A stretch of 64,000 nt of DNA from an uncultured Roseobacter sp. (GCA_947488305.1 CANKZM010000002.1:558001-622000), one strand, 5' to 3'. Positions 47,184 to 56,072 are shown, counted from the first letter of the stretch. Translations and numbers: made by a program. The notes: generated by a model not told the origin, from the letters alone.

Positions 47184-47862
47184 CAAACCTACTTTGGCAC
47201 AGCTCGCCCCAAACGGTATTCTGCGGGCAGCGATCAACACTGGGAATCGCGCATTGGTGCAGCAAGACGGGGCGACCCTCACCGGCGTCAGCCCCGCCTT
47301 GGCACGCAGGTTGGCTACGTCGATAGGCGCTCGGCTTGAACCTGTCGTCTACACAGGCGCTGGTGCGGTCTTTGAAGATGCATCGCGAGACGTGTGGGAT
47401 GTAGCCTTTCTTGCGGTTGATCCAAAACGGGCGGAAAAGGTCTCCTTCACCCGCCCTTACGTGACCATTGAAGCAACTGTAGCTGTCCGAGCGGGAGCCC
47501 AGATCAATAACCTGTCGCAGATTGATCAGCCTGGCATTCGTCTCCTGACTTCCAAGGGTTCAGCATATGAATTGCATTTGACGAAGACACTAACGCACGC
47601 ACATCTTGATCGCCTCGGCACGCCGCCTATGAGTTTTGACGCGTTCCGCACAGGGGCTTGGGATGCGGTTGCTGGCGTGCGCGCATCACTGGAAGCGGCT
47701 TTCGGCGAAGACCCCGGTGTGCGTATTTTACCAGGATCGCTCACTGAGGTGAAACAGGCGATGGTTTTACCAGGAGCCGACAACGCTTTGACCGAAGCAC
47801 TAGATGACTTCGTTGCGTGTGCGATCTCTGATGGTTTTGTAGCAACGCACGAGGCTACGTGA
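47164..47862 (+). CDS. Solute-binding-protein-like (PBP type 2) protein without signal peptide
   Basis: 232 residues with the layout of amino-acid ABC receptors: GILRAAINTGNRALV at the start, GVSPALARRLATSIGA, then the hinge segment DVAFLAVDPKRAEKVSFTRPYVTIEAT. There is no signal peptide or lipobox: it begins MNEKMLSKPTLAQLAP, so it should stay in the cytoplasm. It overlaps tcuB by 20 nt and is thus part of the tcu operon. It could act as a cytoplasmic ligand sensor or enzyme; no transporter subunits accompany it. A later start does not create a signal peptide. Confidence 0.78.
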   Translation: MNEKMLSKPTLAQLAPNGILRAAINTGNRALVQQDGATLTGVSPALARRLATSIGARLEPVVYTGAGAVFEDASRDVWDVAFLAVDPKRAEKVSFTRPYVTIEATVAVRAGAQINNLSQIDQPGIRLLTSKGSAYELHLTKTLTHAHLDRLGTPPMSFDAFRTGAWDAVAGVRASLEAAFGEDPGVRILPGSLTEVKQAMVLPGADNALTEALDDFVACAISDGFVATHEAT

Positions 47863-47868
47863 CGCCGG

Positions 47869-48852
47869 TTACCCCTGCGTTGAACCTCTCCAGACTTCCG
47901 GATTGATCATGTGAATTGGGGTGCCCTCCGCATAGGCATTCACCTGGTCGAAGATGTCGGAAAACTGCAGATCAAATTCGTCTTCCGTCACATAGCCGAT
48001 GTGGGGTGTCGCCAGAACGTTTGGATGCTTTAGCAGAGGATGGGCCGTATCGGTTAGCGGCTCGGTATCGAAGACGTCGACGGCGGCGAAGATGCGGTTT
48101 TTCTCGATTTCAGCCTCAAGGGCGCCAGTCTCGACCAGCCCAGAACGGGATGTGTTCACGAAGAGCGCACGTGGAGCCATGCCAGCCAGGTCGGCAGCGG
48201 TGATGATCCCGCGCGTCTCGGGTTTGAGCCTTACGTGCACGCTGACAATGTCGGATGTCGTGAAAAACTCTTCGCGCGTTGCTGCGACCGTTTGGCCATC
48301 TGCCGCCGCGCGTGTGCGGCCCGCCTCTGAGGCCCACCATTGCACCTTGAGCCCAAGAGCCACGGCATAGCTTGCCACTGCTCCGGCAATACGACCATAG
48401 CCGTAAAGCCCCAGTGTCCGACCGCGCAGGCTGCGGCCTACGCCGCTTTGCCAATTGCCTGCCTTGAGCGAGAGGACCTGTTGCGGGATCTGGCGATAGC
48501 TGGCCAGGATAAGCGCGAGGGTCATCTCCGCTGCCGCATAGGAGAGCGTGCCCGAATGCATGTTGGAACACAGCAGCACATCGTTCGCCGTACAGGCCTC
48601 AACGTCGATGTGCGGGTAGACACTGCGCTGCGAAATCAGTTTCAGGTTGGGTAACAGGTTCAATAATTCGGCGGTGATCTTCGTCCTTTCACGAAACAGA
48701 ACCAAAGCCTCCGCGTCCTGCAAGCGTTCTGCGAGAAGATGCGGGGTAGGTTGGTGATCCGTCCAGACGGTGACGTCATGCGCCGCCAGCTTTCCAAAGC
48801 ACGGCAGGCCTTGCAAAGTGTCAAACCAATCGTCGAGTATGTGGACCTTCAC
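47869..48852 (-). CDS. D-2-hydroxyacid dehydrogenase family protein
   Basis: 327 residues, NAD(P)-dependent oxidoreductase of the phosphoglycerate-dehydrogenase superfamily. The Rossmann loop reads GLYGYGRIAGAVA, the catalytic arginine lies in SVHVRLKPETRG, the glutamate in DVFDTEPL and the histidine in TPHIGYV. Ser/Arg in NTSRSGLVET are as expected. It would interconvert a 2-hydroxy acid and 2-oxo acid in the tricarboxylate route. Its ATG overlaps the stop of the 79-residue gene upstream (ATGA), and its 3' end faces the PBP-like gene with 6 nt between. Confidence 0.88.
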   Translation of the reverse strand: MKVHILDDWFDTLQGLPCFGKLAAHDVTVWTDHQPTPHLLAERLQDAEALVLFRERTKITAELLNLLPNLKLISQRSVYPHIDVEACTANDVLLCSNMHSGTLSYAAAEMTLALILASYRQIPQQVLSLKAGNWQSGVGRSLRGRTLGLYGYGRIAGAVASYAVALGLKVQWWASEAGRTRAAADGQTVAATREEFFTTSDIVSVHVRLKPETRGIITAADLAGMAPRALFVNTSRSGLVETGALEAEIEKNRIFAAVDVFDTEPLTDTAHPLLKHPNVLATPHIGYVTEDEFDLQFSDIFDQVNAYAEGTPIHMINPEVWRGSTQG

Positions 48853-49088
48853 CGGCTTTCCACACCGGATTGTGCCGTGGGAGTGCGCGGTGTCGGCACA
48901 AAGACCGCAGCGTCCAGTGCGTGCAATGCTTCCAATACCTTTTGCCGATCTGCCAGCAAGTGATTGAACTGCGCATCACAGCCGGAAATGGGCGTGGGGT
49001 AGGCGGAGATTTCGGACTGCAGGCTGGTTTTGGCCGCTTCGAGAGCCCCCCGCGCGGCCGAAATGGATGACTGATATGCGGGTGTCAT
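48849..49088 (-). CDS. Small helical protein of unknown function
   Basis: 79 residues, no family recognised; two likely helices (about 5-28 and 45-66) with a single cysteine between and a proline-rich tail. It is supported as a gene by an excellent AAGGAGGA ribosome site, by the ATGA overlap with the dehydrogenase, and by a palindrome just upstream. It may be a partner subunit or small regulator of the dehydrogenase. Confidence 0.62.
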   Translation of the reverse strand: MTPAYQSSISAARGALEAAKTSLQSEISAYPTPISGCDAQFNHLLADRQKVLEALHALDAAVFVPTPRTPTAQSGVESR

Positions 49089-49107
49089 AAGATCACTCCT
49101 CCTTAAG

Positions 49108-49125
49108 TGTATACCTTGGTATACA
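49108..49125. promoter_or_regulatory. Palindromic operator, GntR/FCD-like
   Basis: A perfect 8-bp inverted repeat, TGTATACC-TT-GGTATACA, lies 20 nt before the start of the 79-residue gene and in the 51-nt gap behind prpF. TGGTATACCA-like cores are typical of GntR-family (FCD) operators. No gntR gene is in the window. Confidence 0.6.
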
Positions 49126-49139
49126 TTAAATCTGATAAG

Positions 49140-50231
49140 TCAATCTACAGAAAACGCGGAAGCCGGGACAAAAACCTCCCCGGCAGCGAGTTTGCGCGCA
49201 GTTCGAACAAGCCCGGCTGAATTCAGTGTAATACCCTCGGTCCCATTTTCGTAGTCTACGAGGACATCAATTGTGCCAGATGCATGCTCGAGAATAATGG
49301 TTGCCGGAGATTCATTGGGTAGCCCCGCCATACCCTCAGCCACAGTATCCGGCATCAGGACACAGGATGCCAGGCACTGAGCTCCCGTTACGGCCATTGT
49401 CGGGTGGCACTTCCACGGCATGAAATAGCGCGTGGCGATTGTGCCCCCCTCTCTTGCCGGGGCCAGCAGTCCGAACTTAGGGGTCACGGATGTGGATACG
49501 TCCCCCATTCCCATCAGCTGGCCTGCTTGCTTCCGGATCGGCTCCATACGCGCGTAGAATTCCGCGTTATCGTCCAATTCTGCGGCAGTCTCATAACCGG
49601 TCAGTCCAAAGCTATCGGCGCGCGCGATAACAATTGGCATGGCGACGTCCATGCATGTGACGTCTACCCCATCAATTGTATCGACAAGATTGCCTGTTGG
49701 AAGCAGCGCGCCCGTGACGCCTCCGACTGTGTCGCGGAACTGCAACCCGACAGGAGCAGCGGTGCCAGGAACGCCATCAATCCGGGTTGCGCCTTCATAG
49801 GCGACCGCGCCGCCGGGCGTCTGGACGGTTGCCGCAACGCGTGCGCCAGTATTTACGGCGAGGATTTTTACGGGCGTCTCTCCATCCAGCGGTTCGATCA
49901 ACCCCATCTCGATCGCCGCCGGGCCAACGCCAGCCAGAATATTCCCGCACGTGGGCTTAAAATCGACCAAACAATCTTCGACGCTGACTTGCGCAAAGAA
50001 GTAGTCGATATCTGCCCAGTCGTCTTTTGAAGGTGACAGCATCGCGACCTTTGTGGTGACCGCAGCACCACCGCCGATTCCGTCAATATTCAGGGGATGC
50101 CCCGAACCGACGAGGGAAACGAGCACCCGCGCAAGCGCATCAAGGTCTTCAGGCAAATCCGTGCGCTTCATGTAAGGGCCACGGGAGGTTCCACCGCGCA
50201 TAAAGAGAAATGGAATTGCAACTTGTGCCAT
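49140..50231 (-). CDS. PrpF-family isomerase (4-oxalomesaconate tautomerase / methylaconitate isomerase type)
   Basis: 363 residues of the diaminopimelate-epimerase fold. FLFMRGGTSRGPYM and GGGAAVTTKVAML mark the N-terminus, KPTCGNILAGVGPAA carries the first catalytic cysteine/lysine region, and HPTMAVTGAQCLASC near 300 supplies the second. Members move double bonds in aconitate-like tricarboxylates. The gene sits 47 nt behind the TctAB fusion, so the isomerase works on what this transporter brings in, in the same route as TcuAB. Which tricarboxylate is unknown. Confidence 0.86.
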   Translation of the reverse strand: MAQVAIPFLFMRGGTSRGPYMKRTDLPEDLDALARVLVSLVGSGHPLNIDGIGGGAAVTTKVAMLSPSKDDWADIDYFFAQVSVEDCLVDFKPTCGNILAGVGPAAIEMGLIEPLDGETPVKILAVNTGARVAATVQTPGGAVAYEGATRIDGVPGTAAPVGLQFRDTVGGVTGALLPTGNLVDTIDGVDVTCMDVAMPIVIARADSFGLTGYETAAELDDNAEFYARMEPIRKQAGQLMGMGDVSTSVTPKFGLLAPAREGGTIATRYFMPWKCHPTMAVTGAQCLASCVLMPDTVAEGMAGLPNESPATIILEHASGTIDVLVDYENGTEGITLNSAGLVRTARKLAAGEVFVPASAFSVD

Positions 50232-50278
50232 CTGTTTGTCCTAATGCATGCAATGTCGGTAATCAGGGCTCTGAGCAA

Positions 50279-52306
50279 TTATCCCAAGGGCCAGGGGAGA
50301 TCTGCGTATTCCTGCAAAAGACCGGGCGGAAAATCCCGGTTGAGCAGCCACGCCATGAAACACATGAAGGCAAGACCGGCACCAGCATAGGTGGCAGCAA
50401 GAGCAGCATTAAGCCCCGCACGGAATTTCATGAAGGTAAAGAGGAAGAGACCCAGCGCCAGAATGAAACCCAGAAGCGAGGTCAGCACCAAAAGCCCAGC
50501 AAACCAAGCAAGCGTCACCCACAGGCCATAGGTCGATTCCGCGTCATCGCCTTCACGTTCGCGATCAGCAAAGATCGTGTCTGTTTCGGGCTTGAGCATC
50601 ATGCGTACGATAAGGGCGACACAGCCCACAAGGCAAACGCCTGCAACAAACATCGGGAAGACACGGTCGCGGCTGAAGGACGGGATAGAGGCTGCGTCGT
50701 AAAACGCATAAGCGATGTAAGCCGTCACCGCCAAAAGGAAGATAAACGGCGCGCGCTTGCTTCCGGAACTCACGTCACCCTCTGCCATAATGTTTTTTGC
50801 CTGCCGCAACCCAAGCACCACGGAGATCACGGTAATGATCAAGAGAACGACTACGATTGGCGAAAAGATGTAGTCGAGACCTTCACCGAAACCCTTGCGG
50901 AAGCGCGATGAGGCGATCTGTACAGCCTGGTTGGCATAGTTCTCGGCTGGTGTGGACAGCACAAAGCCGATCAAGAAGGCTGGCCGTGACCAGTCGAAGC
51001 GGCGCATCAGAATGCCCAGCATGCCGATTGCAAAGAGCGCGACCAGATCCATCAGGTTCTGCCCGGACTGGAAGGCTGCAAAGCTGATTATCATGAAAAG
51101 AAAAGGAGCCAGTAGCACAAAGCGGATTGTGGTCAGCTTGGCGATGCCCCCAGACGCCGCGATACAGATCAGCGTACCCACGACATTGGCAAGCGCCAGA
51201 AGCCAGACGATGGAATAGGTGATGTCGAGGTTGTTCTTAAGCATCGCCGGACCGACCTCGATCTGACCGGAACCCAAGAGTGCTATCGCACCGATGAAAA
51301 TCGCCATTGAGCCCGAGCCCGGAATACCGAAGAGCAATGTGGGCACCAACCCGCCCCCTTCCTTAGCGTTATTCGAGCTTTCCGGCCCGATCACGCCACG
51401 GACTTCGCCATTGCCGAATTTCGATTTGTCTTTGGTAGTCTGTACCGCGTGGCCATAGGCAATCCAATCGACGACCGAACCACCTAAGCCGGGGATCACA
51501 CCGACGATCACCCCGATGATCGAACAACGTACAGAAAGCCAAATGTTTGCGAACCAGTCGCGCACGCCTTCTAACCAGCCCCCGCCCAGTTGCGGCTCAG
51601 AAGAGATCGCGCGGTCGCGCCGCAAAAGCGATATGATCTCCGGGATGGCAAAGATACCGAGGCCTACGATGACCAATTTCAAGCCATCGGTCAGATAGGG
51701 AAAGTCGTAGGATGACATGCGCAAATCACCCGAAGACGCGCCCTCACCAATGGTACCTACCAACATGCCCAGGCCAGCGGCCACAAGTCCCTTGATCGCC
51801 ACGCGTCCGGCAAGGATGCCCACCATGGAAAGTCCAAAGATAGTGATCATCAAGAGCTCAGGCGTGCGGAATTCCAGCACGATTGGCCGCGCGACCAATA
51901 TGAAACCTGTCAGGAAAGTCGCGCCGACGAGCCCGCCAAAGAGGGACGACGCAAAGGCTGCTGAAAGCGCGCGGGCGGCCTGTCCATTCTTGGCCATAGG
52001 GAAGCCGTCTAATACCGTTGCCTGACTGGCCGAAGAGCCAGGTATCCCCATCAGTACGGATGCAAATGTATCGGAAGTTGGCACCACGGCCACCATCCCC
52101 ACCATGAGCGCAAGTCCCAGGATCGGGTCCATCCCGAACATAAAGGGCAAAAGCAGCGAAAGGCCCGCAATGCCGCCCAGACCGGGAAAGACACCGATGC
52201 ACAGGCCCATGACGACCCCAAGCACCAGATATCCCAATACAATAGGCTGCAGAATTAGTGCCCACGCGTCTGACAACGCGGGCAGCGCCTCCATGATGAC
52301 TTCCAT
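50279..52306 (-). CDS. Tripartite tricarboxylate transporter: TctA large permease fused to TctB
   Basis: 675 residues from an ATG at 52306 behind AGGGAGGAG; the frame upstream to 52363 is not used. The first 500 residues are TctA, with the duplicated glycine-rich signatures GVFPGLGGIAGLSLLLPF and GVIPGLGGSVVDWIAYG and about a dozen membrane spans. The last 150-odd residues have four spans in the arrangement of TctB (ending FMCFMAWLLNRDFPPGLL), normally a separate small subunit. No other TctB is present. Together with TctC this forms the citrate-type importer. A hairpin precedes the gene. Confidence 0.88.
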   Translation of the reverse strand: MEVIMEALPALSDAWALILQPIVLGYLVLGVVMGLCIGVFPGLGGIAGLSLLLPFMFGMDPILGLALMVGMVAVVPTSDTFASVLMGIPGSSASQATVLDGFPMAKNGQAARALSAAFASSLFGGLVGATFLTGFILVARPIVLEFRTPELLMITIFGLSMVGILAGRVAIKGLVAAGLGMLVGTIGEGASSGDLRMSSYDFPYLTDGLKLVIVGLGIFAIPEIISLLRRDRAISSEPQLGGGWLEGVRDWFANIWLSVRCSIIGVIVGVIPGLGGSVVDWIAYGHAVQTTKDKSKFGNGEVRGVIGPESSNNAKEGGGLVPTLLFGIPGSGSMAIFIGAIALLGSGQIEVGPAMLKNNLDITYSIVWLLALANVVGTLICIAASGGIAKLTTIRFVLLAPFLFMIISFAAFQSGQNLMDLVALFAIGMLGILMRRFDWSRPAFLIGFVLSTPAENYANQAVQIASSRFRKGFGEGLDYIFSPIVVVLLIITVISVVLGLRQAKNIMAEGDVSSGSKRAPFIFLLAVTAYIAYAFYDAASIPSFSRDRVFPMFVAGVCLVGCVALIVRMMLKPETDTIFADREREGDDAESTYGLWVTLAWFAGLLVLTSLLGFILALGLFLFTFMKFRAGLNAALAATYAGAGLAFMCFMAWLLNRDFPPGLLQEYADLPWPLG

Positions 52307-52332
52307 GGCGCGTCTCCTCCCTTGCTTATGAA

Positions 52333-52360
52333 AACGCCCCGCACGTTTTGGCGGGGCGTT
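52333..52360 (-). terminator. Intercistronic hairpin between tctC and tctAB
   Basis: A 10-bp perfect stem (aacgccccgc / gcggggcgtt, 52333-52342 and 52351-52360) with an 8-nt loop lies 13 nt beyond the tctC stop; on the minus strand a short T-run follows. It probably acts as a partial terminator or mRNA stabiliser, giving more binding protein than permease. Confidence 0.7.
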
Positions 52361-52373
52361 CAAAAAGCAAGGC

Positions 52374-53480
52374 TTAGTTCAGCGATACTCCGTATTTCTC
52401 CTGCAGCCAGTTGACCACGAAGGTTTTGGCCGCAGGTGAAACGTTTGTAGCGCTCGCTTTCGCGGTTTCCGCCGCAGCACCGGTCATTTGCGGGTACTTG
52501 CCCAGCCGCGCCGCCGAGATTTCGGCAAAATCATCGCGTGCCTGCACCGCGTCGAAAGCTGCAGTGTAGGTTGCGATGGCGTCTGCTGACGCACCTTTCG
52601 GCAGGAACACCATCTTTTGCGCAGGGAAGCCCGCGATGAAGAAGGCTTTCCAAGCGTCCCATTTCTCGCCCGAGGTCTCGCAAGCCGGTGTCGCATCGCA
52701 CACCTCTTTGAACGTTGGGATGTCCGGGAACGTCGGATCGCGCACGATGTTGCCTTCTGCATCGAGTGCGCCCCATGTCATCATTGGTACGGCCGTGCCC
52801 GCTTCAACCAAGGGTGTGACGCCGGACAGGAATGACGATGATGTCTGATAATCAATGTTTGCTTCGCCGCGCTCGAACATCAATCGTCCGTCGCCGCGGC
52901 CCTTGATACCCATGACGCTCTCGACATTCAGGCCCAGCATTTCCCACGCAAGTGTCGGCACAAGATCAAGGCGCGTCGCCCCTTGGTTGCCATAAATGAA
53001 ATCCTCACCTTGCAGCGGGGTTGCGTCCATGCCGTCCATTTTTGCGGCCAGATCAGGCGGCAGATAGGCCACACCGCCGGTGCCTGAAGCCAGAACAACA
53101 TTCCAGTCTGCGTAGTCGTACTTTACGCGGGGGTCACCCAGCAGGAATGGAAACTGCGTGGAACCTGACGAGCCGAAGATCAACGTGCCGTCTTCATACT
53201 CCTGATCTTGAAAGAAGTTTGCGCCTTTTGTTGATCCTGCGCCTGGCATGAATTTCACAACAACGGTTGGCTGACCGGGTAGAGCCTCGGACAGTAGCGG
53301 CGCGTAGAAGTTGGCCCACTTGGCTGATCCACCTGTTTCCGAGAACGGAATAATCCACTCGACGGTTTTGCCCTCGAGATCGATTCCGTGTCCGCCCGCA
53401 TGCGCACTGAAAGCGAAAGAAGCGGTTGCTGCGGCCATAAGCCCTACGGTTACGCCACGCTTGGTTTTTTGAATGGACAT
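52374..53480 (-). CDS. tctC: Tripartite tricarboxylate transporter substrate-binding protein (TctC/Bug family)
   Basis: 368-residue periplasmic receptor with a signal peptide (MSIQKTKRGVTVGLMAAATASFAFSAHA in part; cleavage near AHAGG). The start at 53480 is behind GGGAGGA; the frame to 53516 adds a non-signal N-terminus. TctC hallmarks include IEWIIPFSETGGSAKW and FMPGAGSTKGANFF. Slightly longer than typical (about 320), with inserts in the C-terminal lobe. It is transcribed leftward into the TctAB fusion and diverges from tctDE, the usual arrangement for the citrate system. Confidence 0.88.
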   Translation of the reverse strand: MSIQKTKRGVTVGLMAAATASFAFSAHAGGHGIDLEGKTVEWIIPFSETGGSAKWANFYAPLLSEALPGQPTVVVKFMPGAGSTKGANFFQDQEYEDGTLIFGSSGSTQFPFLLGDPRVKYDYADWNVVLASGTGGVAYLPPDLAAKMDGMDATPLQGEDFIYGNQGATRLDLVPTLAWEMLGLNVESVMGIKGRGDGRLMFERGEANIDYQTSSSFLSGVTPLVEAGTAVPMMTWGALDAEGNIVRDPTFPDIPTFKEVCDATPACETSGEKWDAWKAFFIAGFPAQKMVFLPKGASADAIATYTAAFDAVQARDDFAEISAARLGKYPQMTGAAAETAKASATNVSPAAKTFVVNWLQEKYGVSLN

Positions 53481-53610
53481 ATGTTCCTCCCAATTCGGCG
53501 CATTGAAAATTTTCACGCCATTTACGAATCATTGCGGGGTGTCCGCCCCACTTGATGTCGTATGGGTAACCTGCCAACCTTGCGTGAAACTTGCAGCGCT
53601 GGAAGTCTGG
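53481..53610. promoter_or_regulatory. Divergent promoter region tctC / tctD
   Basis: 130 nt between the binding-protein start and the response-regulator start. It should hold both promoters and the TctD binding sites. An AT-rich run (gaaaattttc, 53506-53515, perfectly palindromic) may be one site. Assignment is by position. Confidence 0.45.
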
Positions 53611-54285
53611 ATGCGGATCACACTTGTCGAGGATAATGTCAGTCTTGCCAAGGGTATAGCTTATCGACTGGAGGATGCTGGCCACTCTGTCGATGTTCTG
53701 CATGACGGGAACGCCGCTTTTGACTTCCTCAAGAATGACGCTTCTGACCTTGTTATTCTGGACATTAACCTGCCGGGTCGTGACGGGCTTTCCATCCTCA
53801 AGGAGATGCGCGCCCAAGGGGACGGAAGGCCGATCATATTGTTGACAGCACGGGCGGAAACCGATGATCGCGTTGTCGGCTTGGACGCAGGCGCGGATGA
53901 CTATTTGATCAAGCCTTTCGAAATGGTTGAGCTAGAAGCTCGGGTGCGCGCATTGCTGCGCAGAAGAGAAGCTCCGCATCGACAGGTGCGACAGCTTGGT
54001 GCGGTGCAATTCGATATGTCCGCAAGACAGCTCTTTGCAGCGGAGCAAGAGATAGAAGTGCCACGACGCGAGATGTCTATACTTGAATTGCTTGTTCTCG
54101 CAGATGGTCGTTTGACGTCAAAAGCATCGTTGCTGGAGCACGCCTATGGCACAGGAGCGGACGTGGAAGAGTCGGTCGTGGAAGTCTACGTCTCGCGATT
54201 GCGCCGACGATTGAGACCCTTCGGTATCCATATCAAAGCGCAGCGCGGGCTCGGCTACCAATTGCTGGTTGAGCCCCGCAAATGA
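53611..54285 (+). CDS. tctD: OmpR-family response regulator (TctD-like)
   Basis: 224 residues. Receiver domain with the phosphorylation site D51 (LVILDINLPGRDG) and acidic pocket at E7-D8 (LVEDN), a conserved lysine in DDYLIKPFE, then an OmpR-type winged helix (VVEVYVSRLRRRLRPFG). The open frame begins at 53473, but the receiver starts at the ATG at 53611 after a GGAAG site. The stop overlaps the histidine-kinase ATG. Expected to activate tctC-tctAB. Confidence 0.9.
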   Translation: MRITLVEDNVSLAKGIAYRLEDAGHSVDVLHDGNAAFDFLKNDASDLVILDINLPGRDGLSILKEMRAQGDGRPIILLTARAETDDRVVGLDAGADDYLIKPFEMVELEARVRALLRRREAPHRQVRQLGAVQFDMSARQLFAAEQEIEVPRREMSILELLVLADGRLTSKASLLEHAYGTGADVEESVVEVYVSRLRRRLRPFGIHIKAQRGLGYQLLVEPRK

Positions 54286-55649
54286 AGTTCCCATCACTCA
54301 GATCGCGACTGCTTTTTTTCATCTTGTTGCCTCTGTCAATCGTCGCGCTGATTACCGTCTTTTGGCAGTTCTACAGCGAAACCGAACGGGCGGAAGACAC
54401 CTTTGACAGGCGTCTTTTGTCCGCGGCACTCGCGATTTCACGTGATGTTGCGATATCCGACGGCGATGCGCTGAGCCCCGCGACGCGGCAACTGCTTAAC
54501 AACACATCTGGTGGAGAACTCTTTTATCATGTCTATGCGCCAGACGGTGTTTTCGTAACAGGTTATGCCACACCGCCCGTTGCACCGGCTCAGACGTCAC
54601 CGGGTGAACCAAGTCCGGTGTATTTTGATGCACGCTATCAAAGCAGAGATGTTCGCGCTCTGCGCTTTCAATACGTAACAACAGTCGCAGATGTCTCAGG
54701 TGCTTATAACGTCACGGTCTGGCAAGACGCCGCCGTTCGGCGCAGTTTTGTTTATCAACTGGTTGCACGGTCGGTTGCCATGAGCGTTCTGGTTGTCGCC
54801 GCGGTGGGATTGATCGTCTGGTTCGGAGTCGGTTTCGGACTGCGACCTCTGATCGATCTGGAAGAAGCAATTGCGCGGCGTTCAGGCACAGACTTGAACC
54901 CCATCAAACGTGACGTGCCAAGGGAGGCAAAGGGAGTTGTCACAACACTCAACAGCTTACTCGATCGCATCTCGAGGCGCATCAGTTCGAAAGACGAATT
55001 CATATCGAATGCGGCCCATCAACTCAGAAATCCGATTGCTGCAGTTCTTGCGTTGGCCGAAGCGGTTCAAAGTGCGCCGCATCCAGAAGCGGCGAAAGTG
55101 CGCAGTGCGGAACTGCTGAAAGCAGCACGACAGACAAGCCGGCTTGCAAACCAATTGCTGTCTTTTGAGCGCGCAGCAGGGTCGGACCTTGAGCACACTG
55201 CGAAGGATCTGGACTTGGCAGTATTGGTGGGGGACACCGTTACAAGATTTCTGTCCCTGCACTCCGACTCCGACTTTGAGCTTCTGTACGTCCCACCGTC
55301 GGAACCTGTTTCGGTGCGAGGCGATCCGGTCATGTTGCGAGAAGCCATCCTTAACTTGCTCGACAATGCCGTCGCGCACGGAGGCGCTGGAATGACGCAT
55401 ATCAAGTTGCAATGTCGAAAACTGGAACGCACTGTTCACCTACTCGTGGAGGACAATGGTCAAGGCATACCGGAGAATAAACGCGAGCAGGTCATGATGC
55501 GGTTCGCACAAGCAAACGATGGGACAGGCAGCGGGCTCGGCCTTGCGATCGCATCTCGTGTTATGGCCTATCATTCGGGGGCCATAGAGATTCTGGATGC
55601 TGACCAGGGAGCGAGAATAAAGGTGGAGCTTCCGCTCGCGATCAATTGA
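54282..55649 (+). CDS. tctE: Sensor histidine kinase (TctE-like)
   Basis: 455 residues. Two membrane spans (about 9-29 and 160-183) enclose a periplasmic sensor of about 130 residues. A short linker leads to the dimerisation helix with phospho-acceptor H246 in SNAAHQLRNP and an ATPase domain with N-box (ILNLLDNAVAHGG), G1 (EDNGQGIP) and G2 (GTGSGLGLAI). TctE kinases respond to tricarboxylates. The start overlaps the tctD stop (ATGA), so the two are made in equal supply. Confidence 0.9.
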   Translation: MKFPSLRSRLLFFILLPLSIVALITVFWQFYSETERAEDTFDRRLLSAALAISRDVAISDGDALSPATRQLLNNTSGGELFYHVYAPDGVFVTGYATPPVAPAQTSPGEPSPVYFDARYQSRDVRALRFQYVTTVADVSGAYNVTVWQDAAVRRSFVYQLVARSVAMSVLVVAAVGLIVWFGVGFGLRPLIDLEEAIARRSGTDLNPIKRDVPREAKGVVTTLNSLLDRISRRISSKDEFISNAAHQLRNPIAAVLALAEAVQSAPHPEAAKVRSAELLKAARQTSRLANQLLSFERAAGSDLEHTAKDLDLAVLVGDTVTRFLSLHSDSDFELLYVPPSEPVSVRGDPVMLREAILNLLDNAVAHGGAGMTHIKLQCRKLERTVHLLVEDNGQGIPENKREQVMMRFAQANDGTGSGLGLAIASRVMAYHSGAIEILDADQGARIKVELPLAIN

Positions 55650-56072
55650 GTCCAAGAAGACCGAACGCCCAAAGCCCGAATGCCGGGGAGGGCCATAGGC
55701 AGTTGGCCAAGATCACAGGTCGAACGCAGTCAACTCGAAAGTGCAACCGCATTTGAAACCGCGTCTTACTATGAAAATGACTTGCAGCTGTCGCCCATAA
55801 CCTTTGATCACCGCCATTAATCCATCGGAGCCCGTTCCTGATCCGCAGCCGCACGCCAAGGCCCGAGCCGGCGCATAAGAACCAGCCAGATGGGGCCACC
55901 AAAACAGGCGGCATGATCATGGCTAAGGGAGCGGCCGGACTCCTCTGGATTTTCCTTCTGGTCGCTTCGTATTGAAAAGGATTAGTTGGCATAACTGATC
56001 AGTTTTTCCGAATAGTTTTTTTGAATTGATCTGAGATACTGGAAGAAAGTTGATTTCCTCGAGGAGTCGGAA
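55650..56072. other. Intergenic stretch of 423 nt, no gene supported
   Basis: Between the kinase and the dehalogenase-like operon. Minus-strand frames here (55642-55992, 55923-56204) have no domain features. The last 60 nt are AT-rich and should hold the promoter of the downstream operon. Possible decayed sequence, but no mobile-element end was found. Confidence 0.45.

Noticed and set aside
55642-55992. Possible transposase remnant (short stretch NGLRW on the minus strand)
   Set aside because: Only five residues resemble an IS5-type transposase; no ends, repeats or further similarity.
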